NCBI GenBank assembly: GCA_003244125.1
Contig: QHBL01000093.1
Location: 1 to 7,810 of the forward strand
From: Chthoniobacterales bacterium
GTDB taxonomy: Bacteria; Verrucomicrobiota; Verrucomicrobiae; Chthoniobacterales; UBA10450
Direction of reading: 5' to 3'
DNA length: 7,810 nt
Within the stretch, counting starts at the first letter, position 1, and each line of letters starts with the position of its first letter. Below are positions 1 to 5,178 of the stretch, in pieces. The notes under the pieces were generated by a model. The model was given only the letters and a program-made list of their open reading frames with translations. It had not been told where the DNA came from and ran no database searches. The translations under genes and the position numbers were made by a program.

Positions 1-1254
1 CTCGGGGCGGTCAATTTCATCACCACCATTATTCAGCTGCGCGCGCCCGGTCTCACCTGGATGCGGCTCCCGTTTTTTGTCTGGTCGCAATTCGTCACCG
101 CATTCCTGCTCCTGCTCGCGTTCCCGCCGCTCGAATCCGCCATCGTCATGCAACTGATGGATCGCCTCGCCGGCACCAGCTTTTTTCTGCCGAGCGGCCT
201 GGTGGTGAACGGCGCCCCGCTTCATAACAGCGGCGGCGGCAGCCCGCTCCTCTGGCAGCATTTGTTCTGGTTCCTCGGGCACCCGGAAGTTTACGTGCTC
301 ATCCTGCCGGGCATGGGCATCGTCGCGGAAGTTATCGCCAATAATTCTCGCAAACCGCTCTGGGGTTATAAGTCGCTGGTTTTCGCCTCTCTCGTCCTCG
401 GATTTCTCTCCTTCATCGTCTGGGCCCATCACATGTGGCTCACTGGCATGGGCACGACGGTGAGCGCGTTTTTCCAGACCACGACCCTCATCATTTCCAT
501 CCCGTCGGTCATCATTCTCAGCGCGTTCTTCATCTCACTCTGGGGTGGGTCGATTCGCTTTACCGTGCCGATGCTTTTCGCCACCGCCTTTCTCCCGATG
601 TTCGGCATCGGCGGACTGACCGGCATTCCGCTCGCCTTTAATTCCGCCGATCTTTACGTGCACGACACCTACTACGTCATCGCCCATTTCCATTACATCG
701 TGGCGCCGGGCACAATCTTCGCGCTCTTCGCCGGCATCTATTATTGGTTCCCGAAAGCGACCGGGCGCATGATGAGCGAGTTCTGGGGCAAAGTGCATTT
801 CTGGCCATCGCTCATTTGCATGAACGTCATCTTCCTGCCGATGTTTTTGCAGGGAATGCTCGGCATGCACCGCCGTTGGTATGATGGCGGCCAGGGCTGG
901 AATTTGGCCAACGAAAAGGTCTGGGGCCTGACCGGATTTCAATGGAACCAGCCGATCTCCATCGCCGCCTGGTGCATGGGTCTCGCGCAAATTCCTTTCA
1001 TCATCAATTTCTTCTACAGCATCTGGCGCGGGAAGAAGGTCGAGAACGATAATCCGTGGGAAGCGACGACACTGGAGTGGACCGCGCCCTCGCCGCCGCC
1101 GCACGGTAATTTCATCAAAGCGCCGGTCGCTTATCGCGGCCCGTACGAATACAGCCTGCCGCGCCGCGGTAAGGATTTCACCATGCAGAACGAACCCATC
1201 GAACCCGGTGAGCGCGTGGCGCAGCCGAGCACCGAACCAATTCTGCACGCGTAA
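1..1254 (+). CDS. coxA: Cytochrome c oxidase subunit I, A-family, 5'-truncated by the window edge
   Basis: Catalytic subunit of the aa3-type oxidase, an inner-membrane protein that reduces O2 to water and pumps protons. The frame is open from base 1, so the ATG at 61 is internal and the real start lies outside the window; 417 residues are visible. In that numbering, H94 and Y98 of HPEVY (CuB ligand and the cross-linked Tyr of the family) and E96 (D-channel Glu) are present. H143/H144 are the other CuB ligands. H221-D222 match the Mg-site pair, H229 and H231 the heme a3 and heme a ligands, and R291-R292 the heme-propionate arginines. Two oddities are seen. The loop before HPEVY (about residues 61-82) is roughly 12 residues longer than in the classical Paracoccus/bovine form. 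The K-channel lysine is Ile172, with Ser169 in place of Thr. The D-channel entrance is not visible. The first gene of the cluster in view, it ends 9 bp before coxC. Confidence 0.97.
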   Translation, partial: LGAVNFITTIIQLRAPGLTWMRLPFFVWSQFVTAFLLLLAFPPLESAIVMQLMDRLAGTSFFLPSGLVVNGAPLHNSGGGSPLLWQHLFWFLGHPEVYVLILPGMGIVAEVIANNSRKPLWGYKSLVFASLVLGFLSFIVWAHHMWLTGMGTTVSAFFQTTTLIISIPSVIILSAFFISLWGGSIRFTVPMLFATAFLPMFGIGGLTGIPLAFNSADLYVHDTYYVIAHFHYIVAPGTIFALFAGIYYWFPKATGRMMSEFWGKVHFWPSLICMNVIFLPMFLQGMLGMHRRWYDGGQGWNLANEKVWGLTGFQWNQPISIAAWCMGLAQIPFIINFFYSIWRGKKVENDNPWEATTLEWTAPSPPPHGNFIKAPVAYRGPYEYSLPRRGKDFTMQNEPIEPGERVAQPSTEPILHA

Positions 1255-1263
1255 GCTCGGGCG

Positions 1264-2139
1264 ATGGACATTCCCTACACAGTTGTCGCGCGGCGGGACA
1301 CCGGTCTCTGGAACGCCAAGATCGGCATCTGGTTATTCCTCGCCTCGGAAGTAATGCTCTTCGGCGGCCTCTTTTCCGCTTACGTTTTCCTGCGGCTCGA
1401 CGCTGCGCCGGGTGATTGGCCCCACGGTCTGCTCAACGTGCCCGTCGGCACGATGAACACCGCCATCCTCATCGCATCATCCGTCACCGTGGTTCTGGCA
1501 TGGGCGGCGCTAAAGATGCGGCAGTTCACCCGCTACCGCGTTTACATGGTCATCACTATTCTGTGCGGCGTCATCTTTCTCGTGGTCAAACTGGCCTACG
1601 AATGGCCGCAGAAATTCGAGCACTTTGGCGCGCGCATCAAAGAATCCGAGCTCGGGAAATACGAGCAATATCTCGGCAACGAGCATCTGCTCGCGGAGGG
1701 CCTCGCTCCGCGCAAGGAGATCACCGGTCATCTGCACAATCCGCAGGCCCTCAACGATCCCAACGTTAAGGAATACGAGATCGCGCTCGACCCGGTGAAC
1801 GCCGACCCGAGCAACAAAAAGATGGACCGGCCACATTTCTTCTACGTCCCGCCGACGCACAAAATCGGCGTGGTGGAAAAAGCCGACGTGGAATACGCCA
1901 ACATGTTCATCCCGAAACACAGTTCCTATTTCGCGACCTACTTCACCATTACGGGATTGCACGGCGCGCACGTGCTCGCTGGCGTTCTCGTCTTTTGCTA
2001 CATGATGCTGCCGGCGAGCACCCGCTTGTATCGCCACAACCCCGAGCATCTGGCCAACCGCGTGGAAGTCGCGGGCCTCTTCTGGCACTTCGTTGATCTC
2101 GTCTGGATTTTCGTCTTCCCGCTTTTCTATTTGCTCTAA
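1264..2139 (+). CDS. coxC: Cytochrome c oxidase subunit III with a large outer-face loop insertion
   Basis: Non-catalytic core subunit that supports subunit I and D-channel proton uptake. The 291-aa protein is the short five-helix form: it begins at what is helix III of the seven-helix mitochondrial protein. Predicted membrane helices are about 19-44 (with the family Glu at E29 in SEVMLF), 63-84, 92-113, 221-249 and 267-290. Signatures seen are GIWLFLASEVMLFGG, TGLHGAHVLAG and WHFVDLVWIF. Between the third and fourth helices lies a polar, charged stretch of about 105 residues (about 115-219), where classical proteins have a loop of under 20. By homology with the mitochondrial topology this loop is on the periplasmic side. 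It has no cysteines and no recognisable cofactor motif. The start sits 9 bp after coxA with no clear Shine-Dalgarno, and coxD begins 2 bp after the stop, indicating one transcription unit. Confidence 0.95.
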   Translation: MDIPYTVVARRDTGLWNAKIGIWLFLASEVMLFGGLFSAYVFLRLDAAPGDWPHGLLNVPVGTMNTAILIASSVTVVLAWAALKMRQFTRYRVYMVITILCGVIFLVVKLAYEWPQKFEHFGARIKESELGKYEQYLGNEHLLAEGLAPRKEITGHLHNPQALNDPNVKEYEIALDPVNADPSNKKMDRPHFFYVPPTHKIGVVEKADVEYANMFIPKHSSYFATYFTITGLHGAHVLAGVLVFCYMMLPASTRLYRHNPEHLANRVEVAGLFWHFVDLVWIFVFPLFYLL

Positions 2140-2141
2140 CG

Positions 2142-2495
2142 ATGGACCACTCAGACGAAATACCCACCGCCGGATTGATGGAAGCTCCGCCGGATCCGCA
2201 CTCGGCTGAACACGTCGCCGAGCACGTCGCCAGATACAAAGCGATTGGCTACCTCCTGCTCTTCTTCACCGGCGTAACCGTCGCCCTCTCCTACTTCAAT
2301 TTCGGGAGCATGAAGGTCAACATCGCTGTCGCGATGCTGGTCGCGACTTTGAAAGGAACGCTCGTCGCGCTGAACTTCATGCACCTCTCAGCCGAGAAGC
2401 GTCTCATCTACCGCATCCTCATTTTCACCGCTTTCTTCGTCCTCGGCCTTTTCTGGCTGACCTATCTGGCTTGGTACAATCCGATCATTCGCTGA
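2142..2495 (+). CDS. coxD: Cytochrome c oxidase subunit IV, prokaryotic caa3/aa3 type
   Basis: Small accessory subunit of bacterial aa3/caa3 oxidases, 117 aa. In this family it is a three-helix membrane protein thought to stabilise the complex. Residues 1-32 form a polar, His/Glu-rich cytoplasmic-type leader. Hydrophobic segments lie at about 33-52, 58-80 and 88-110. The family-like stretches are YKAIGYLLLFFTGVTVALSY, a middle helix ending LVALNFMHLSAEKR, and a third helix starting at RILIFTAFF. Its position directly after coxC is the usual one for this gene. The ATG lies 2 bp after the coxC stop and its own TGA shares one base with the ATG of the next gene, so translation is probably coupled. 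The call rests on helix pattern, the FMHLSAEKR stretch and context. Confidence 0.9.
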   Translation: MDHSDEIPTAGLMEAPPDPHSAEHVAEHVARYKAIGYLLLFFTGVTVALSYFNFGSMKVNIAVAMLVATLKGTLVALNFMHLSAEKRLIYRILIFTAFFVLGLFWLTYLAWYNPIIR

Positions 2496-2704
2496 TGTCG
2501 ATCAAAGGCTTCCATATCGTCTTCATTGTCTTCTCGACGCTGCTCGCGCTTGGCATCGGCTTCTGGTGCGTCTGGATCAATCTCACCGTCGGCGAGCCCG
2601 TTTATCTCGGCGGCGCGATCGCGTCCTTTGTCTCGGCCGTCGCCCTCATCATTTATGGCGTTTTGTTTTACCGCAAAATGAAACGCCTCCGCCTCATCAC
2701 ATGA
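2495..2704 (+). CDS. Small two-helix membrane protein of the oxidase operon, function unknown
   Basis: A 69-aa protein with two predicted membrane helices (about 7-29 and 36-58) joined by a short polar turn (TVGEPVY), and a basic end KMKRLR that should stay in the cytoplasm. I chose the ATG at 2495 because it overlaps the coxD stop by one base (TGATG) and gives a clean start MSIKGFHIVF; the upstream in-frame ATG at 2471 lies inside coxD. The stop overlaps the next start (ATGA). No catalytic or metal-binding motif is visible; the one Cys (C25) is in the first helix. From memory, similarly sized proteins starting MS-(I/L)-(K/R)-x-FHI occur in oxidase clusters of Verrucomicrobiota and related phyla, but no function is known to me. 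Its tight packing between oxidase subunit genes suggests a small extra subunit or assembly factor. That role is inferred. Confidence 0.8.
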   Translation: MSIKGFHIVFIVFSTLLALGIGFWCVWINLTVGEPVYLGGAIASFVSAVALIIYGVLFYRKMKRLRLIT

Positions 2705-2973
2705 AAGCAAAACTCATCTCCGCCTTCATCATCGCGGCCCCGCTGGCGCAGAGTTTCGCCTGCCAGGCTTGCTTCGGGAATTACAACGGTGTTGCCGGTG
2801 GGCCGCCGAAAAACGTTGAGCACATGGCCATGGCCATTTGGGTGTTGATGTTCGTCGTTGGCTCGGTCCTGGGCGGAATCGGCGCGTTCAGTTTGCATCT
2901 CTGGCGCCGCAGCCGCATGCCGCTTCAGCCGCACGAGCAGCTCGCCGAGGAAGACTTTTCGCAATATGCGTAG
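2701..2973 (+). CDS. Small secreted/membrane-anchored CxxC protein of the oxidase operon, function unknown
   Basis: A 90-aa protein. Residues 1-20 look like a signal peptide (MKAKL, a hydrophobic core, then SFA before the cleavage point), so the mature protein would begin with C21 in CQACFG, a CxxC pair (C21, C24). The residue after the second Cys is Phe, so this is not a heme c site. The lipobox is imperfect (Ser at -3, Phe at -2), so signal peptidase I cleavage is at least as likely as lipidation. A second hydrophobic helix (about 43-67) ends in WRRSR, leaving an acidic cytoplasmic tail and a short periplasmic N-terminal segment with the cysteines. The ATG overlaps the upstream stop (ATGA) and the gene overlaps coxB by 8 bp. 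Adjacent to the CuA subunit gene, it could bind copper or act as a thiol partner in CuA assembly; this is inference. Similar C-x-x-C-F-G small proteins are, from memory, common in such clusters and unnamed. Confidence 0.8.
   Translation: MKAKLISAFIIAAPLAQSFACQACFGNYNGVAGGPPKNVEHMAMAIWVLMFVVGSVLGGIGAFSLHLWRRSRMPLQPHEQLAEEDFSQYA
2947..2953 (+). promoter_or_regulatory. Shine-Dalgarno-like site for coxB
   Basis: GAGGAAG lies inside the end of the preceding 90-aa gene, 12 bases before the ATG at 2966. The spacing is a little long. It supports the 2966 start over the upstream in-frame start at 2858, which would add 36 residues with no resemblance to subunit II. Confidence 0.45.
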
Positions 2974-3883
2974 CCTCGCGCTCATCAACGAGTTTCTCGG
3001 TCAGCCGCCCAACGTCTCCGAGCATGGCTACCAGATCGATCACATCCTCGAGTTCTGCCATTGGTTTATGGGCGTGCTCTTCGTCGGCTGGTCGGCCTAT
3101 TTTATCTACGTCCTCATCCGTTTTCATCGCAGCCGCCACCCCACCGCCGATCACGAAGGCGTGCGCAGCGGAATTTCCACCCATCTCGAGTTCGCCGTCG
3201 TCCTCATCGAGGCGGTGCTGCTCGTCGGATTCGCCGTGCCGCTTTGGGCGAAACGCGTCAACGAATTTCCCGATGCCAAAGACGCGATCCTCGTCCACGC
3301 CGTCGGTCAACAATTCAACTGGACCTTCCACATGCCAGGACCCGACGGGCAATTCGGCAAACGCGACGTTGGGCTGGTCACGAACCAGAATCCGCTTGGG
3401 CTCGATCCCGGCGACTCTGCCGGCAAAGACGACCTCGTCGTTCTCGGGGAATTGCACGTCCCGGTCAGTCGCTCCGTCATCATTGAAGTTTCCTCGAAGG
3501 ACGTGATCCATAATTTCGCGCTGCCGAGTATGCGCATCGCGCAGGATGCGATTCCCGGCTCGATCATCCCGATGTGGTTCAAGCCACTCAAGACCGGCAC
3601 CTACGAAGTGGTCTGCGGACAACTCTGCGGCCTCGGCCATTACGGAATGAAGGGCACCCTCGTGGTGGACACGCCCGCGGATTATCAGGCCTGGCTCAAG
3701 GAAAGGACCGAGCTCGCCGGCACGCAAAGCGCGCCCGCGCCAACGCAGCGCCCGCCGGGTGAACCTCCGCCGGGTCCCACCCCTGGCACCGTTCCGCCGC
3801 CCGGCGGCGGCAACCTCGACAAACAAGGCGGCCCACCCGATAGCAGACCGCCCTCTTCGCCCGCGCCGAGTCCGCTCATGTAG
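2966..3883 (+). CDS. coxB: Cytochrome c oxidase subunit II, CuA domain without fused cytochrome c, proline-rich tail
   Basis: Receives electrons from the donor cytochrome at the binuclear CuA centre and passes them to heme a. The protein has 305 aa from the ATG at 2966, which overlaps the upstream gene by 8 bp. Two membrane helices lie at about 33-54 and 74-95, followed by the periplasmic cupredoxin domain. CuA ligands are H182 (DVIHNF), C217, C221, H225 and M228, with Q219 carbonyl, in CGQLCGLGHYGM. Position 219 is Gln where the classical Mg-binding Glu sits; Gln also occurs there in other bacterial oxidases. The aromatic patch reads QQFNWTFHMPG. In the second helix the usual WTxxP is absent: E75 is kept and Glu (E82) stands in the proline position. 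There is no CxxCH, so this is not a caa3 fusion. Residues about 253-305 are a low-complexity tail with about 19 prolines. No signal-peptide cysteine is present. Unusually, the gene follows coxA, coxC and coxD rather than preceding them. Confidence 0.96.
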   Translation: MRSLALINEFLGQPPNVSEHGYQIDHILEFCHWFMGVLFVGWSAYFIYVLIRFHRSRHPTADHEGVRSGISTHLEFAVVLIEAVLLVGFAVPLWAKRVNEFPDAKDAILVHAVGQQFNWTFHMPGPDGQFGKRDVGLVTNQNPLGLDPGDSAGKDDLVVLGELHVPVSRSVIIEVSSKDVIHNFALPSMRIAQDAIPGSIIPMWFKPLKTGTYEVVCGQLCGLGHYGMKGTLVVDTPADYQAWLKERTELAGTQSAPAPTQRPPGEPPPGPTPGTVPPPGGGNLDKQGGPPDSRPPSSPAPSPLM

Positions 3884-4108
3884 ATAGAAGTCGTGCAGGC
3901 GCGATGCGCAAGGGCGGCGCCGGGTCGCGACGCCCGGAGGTGAATAGTGACGGGTGAATAGAGGAGAACGCGCGGCTCCTAGGTTTCATTCACTCATCAC
4001 CGATCACTATTCACACGCGGATCGTAAATCAGGCCGACCGAATGATATTCAGCCGCAACGAAGCGAGTATCTGGCACGTGCTTGCGAGGTCCTTCGCTTT
4101 CGCTCAAG
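3884..4108. other. Intergenic region between the oxidase subunit genes and ctaA
   Basis: The only sizeable gap inside the + strand cluster (225 bp). It holds three structures: a GC-rich stretch with weak stems around 3912-3937 (GGGCG/CGCCC or CCGGG/CCCGG, no T-run, so not a convincing terminator), the large inverted repeat at 3940-4014, and the start of a repeat arm at 4083. I could not pick out a convincing sigma-70-type promoter, although one for ctaA-ctaB-sco would be expected here if these are transcribed separately. Confidence 0.6.
3940..4014. repeat. Imperfect inverted repeat with internal direct repeats
   Basis: GTGAATAGTGA (3940-3950) is exactly complementary to TCACTATTCAC (4004-4014). 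After a 2-by-2 mismatch the pairing resumes with GGTGA (3953-3957) and TCACC (3997-4001). A smaller stem AGGAG/CTCCT (3962-3966 and 3976-3980) sits in the loop. GGTGAATAG also occurs twice in direct orientation, at 3939-3947 and 3953-3961, 14 bp apart. The whole could form a cruciform or RNA hairpin of about 75 nt. It may be a short non-autonomous repeat or a regulatory site; the sequence does not decide between these. Confidence 0.65.
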
Positions 4109-4114
4109 ATGACA
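4083..4114. repeat. Single arm of the dispersed TGTCAT...GAGCGAA repeat family
   Basis: Read on the - strand it begins TGTCATCTTGAGCGAA and continues AGCGAAGGACCTCGCA. It shares the TGTCAT end and the GAGCGAA core, at the same spacing, with the copies at 5083-5178 and 7729-7810. No clear second arm is seen upstream, so it is a partial or diverged copy. Its terminal ATGACA (4109-4114, + strand) includes the ATG chosen for ctaA. Confidence 0.6.
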
Positions 4115-5146
4115 ACGCGAATGAATGCGCCTCCAGGAAATTGCTGGCTTAACCGCTTCGCCTGGTTCACAGCGCTTTGCACGCTGCTCCTTATTTGCAG
4201 CGGCGGCATGGTCACAAGCAAAGGCGCGGGTCTCACCGTTCCTGATTGGCCCACCACATTCGGCTATAACATGTTCCTCTTTCCGCTCTCGAAATGGGTG
4301 GGCGGAATCTTCTTCGAGCACACCCACCGTCTCATCGCTTCCACTGTTGGCCTGCTCACGTTGATCCTCGCCACCTGGCTCTGGCGCTCTGAATCGCGTC
4401 GCTGGGTGAAAATGCTCGGTCTCCTCGCGGTCGGCGCCGTTATCCTGCAAGGTGTACTCGGCGGGCTGCGCGTGACAATGTTGAAGGATGAAATCGGCAT
4501 CTTCCACGCCTGCCTTGCCCAGGCATTCCTCGGACTGCTCGTCCTCATCGCGCTCGTCACATCGCGCTTCTGGTCGCCTCTGCACGTCGCTTCGTCGCTT
4601 CGTCGCATCCCGCTCATCACCACCGCGCTCATCTACCTCCAACTCGCGCTCGGCGCGACCATGCGCCATCAGCATCGCGATCTCTCCATCACCGATTTCC
4701 CCACGGCTTATGGCCAATGGCTTCCAGACACCAGCGCTGCAGCGATCGGGCGGATCAACGCCGCGCGCGATAAAATTGGCATGTCCGACGTTTCCGCTGG
4801 GCAGATCTGGCTGCAAATGGGCCATCGTTTCGGCGCCGTGCTTGTCATTATCGGCGTCGGAACATTTTTTGTCGCGACGCATCGGCACGGCAGCACTGCC
4901 CTCCGCAAGCTGTCAATCGCCTGGCTCTTTGCCGTGGCAGTACAGTTCTCGTTAGGAGCCTGGACTATCTGGAGCAACAAAGCCGCCGATATCGCCACCG
5001 CGCATGTCGCAGTCGGGGCCGCCATGTTCGCGCTCGGCGTCGTTATTTGTGCGCTCTGCTGGCGATTGCGGCCCGCTTCTTTTGTCATCCCGAGCGAAGC
5101 GCAGAGCAGTCGAGGAATCTCTAGCTTTTTGTCCGAAGCGAAATGA
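4109..5146 (+). CDS. ctaA: Heme A synthase (COX15/CtaA family)
   Basis: Inner-membrane enzyme that oxidises the C8 methyl of heme O to a formyl group, giving heme A for subunit I. From the ATG at 4109 it has 345 aa and about eight membrane helices in two four-helix halves. The four expected heme-binding histidines are visible: H73 in FFEHTHR (with E70), H133 in GIFHA, H239 in MGHRFG and H299 in ATAHVA. GLTVPDWPT near residue 41 also fits the family. ATG 4121 (MNAPPG) is an equally possible start; a TTG at 4082 is less likely. No good Shine-Dalgarno precedes any of them. The 4109 ATG lies in the end of a dispersed repeat arm. The last 21 or so residues (from F325, VIPSEAQSSRGIS...) are encoded by another repeat copy and have no counterpart expected in the family. 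The TGA overlaps the ctaB ATG (ATGA). Confidence 0.93.
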   Translation: MTTRMNAPPGNCWLNRFAWFTALCTLLLICSGGMVTSKGAGLTVPDWPTTFGYNMFLFPLSKWVGGIFFEHTHRLIASTVGLLTLILATWLWRSESRRWVKMLGLLAVGAVILQGVLGGLRVTMLKDEIGIFHACLAQAFLGLLVLIALVTSRFWSPLHVASSLRRIPLITTALIYLQLALGATMRHQHRDLSITDFPTAYGQWLPDTSAAAIGRINAARDKIGMSDVSAGQIWLQMGHRFGAVLVIIGVGTFFVATHRHGSTALRKLSIAWLFAVAVQFSLGAWTIWSNKAADIATAHVAVGAAMFALGVVICALCWRLRPASFVIPSEAQSSRGISSFLSEAK

Positions 5147-5178
5147 TCAGAGATGTCTCGACTTCGCTCGACATGACA
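5083..5178. repeat. REP-like asymmetric palindromic repeat spanning the ctaA/ctaB junction
   Basis: The left arm 5083-5122 starts TGTCATCCCGAGCGAAG and ends TCGAGGAATCTCT. The right arm 5149-5178, read on the - strand, is TGTCATGTCGAGCGAAG followed by TCGAGACATCTCT. The arms match except for a few bases and a 10-base extra block CGCAGAGCAG (5100-5109) present only in the left arm, which would bulge out of the hairpin. The loop is 26 bases. The left arm is read as the end of ctaA; the right arm as the first codons of ctaB if the 5143 start is used. Confidence 0.8.

Noticed and set aside
61..63. ATG at 61 as the start of coxA
   Set aside because: The same frame is open to base 1 and the 20 upstream codons (starting LGAVNFITTI) match subunit I, so this Met is internal.
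535..1248. - strand open frame (237 codons) opposite coxA
   Set aside because: Antisense shadow with a low-complexity charged product; coxA is certain here.
2761..2775. CQACF as a cytochrome c heme site
   Set aside because: Heme c attachment needs CxxCH; Phe follows the second Cys here.
2858..2860. Start of coxB at 2858
   Set aside because: It would overlap the CxxC gene by 116 bp and add 36 residues unlike subunit II; ATG 2966 has a Shine-Dalgarno-like site and fits the tight spacing of the cluster.
2888..3826. Long - strand open frame (312 codons) opposite coxB
   Set aside because: It mirrors the codon pattern of coxB in GC-rich DNA. The product is rich in Arg, Asp, Glu and Gly with no domain, and coxB has a complete CuA site on the other strand.
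3912..3937. Terminator after coxB
   Set aside because: Only 5-bp GC stems with ambiguous pairing and no T-run; too weak to list as a feature.
4049..4888. - strand open frame (279 codons) opposite ctaA
   Set aside because: Antisense shadow of ctaA with a charged, non-domain product; it also runs through repeat sequence.
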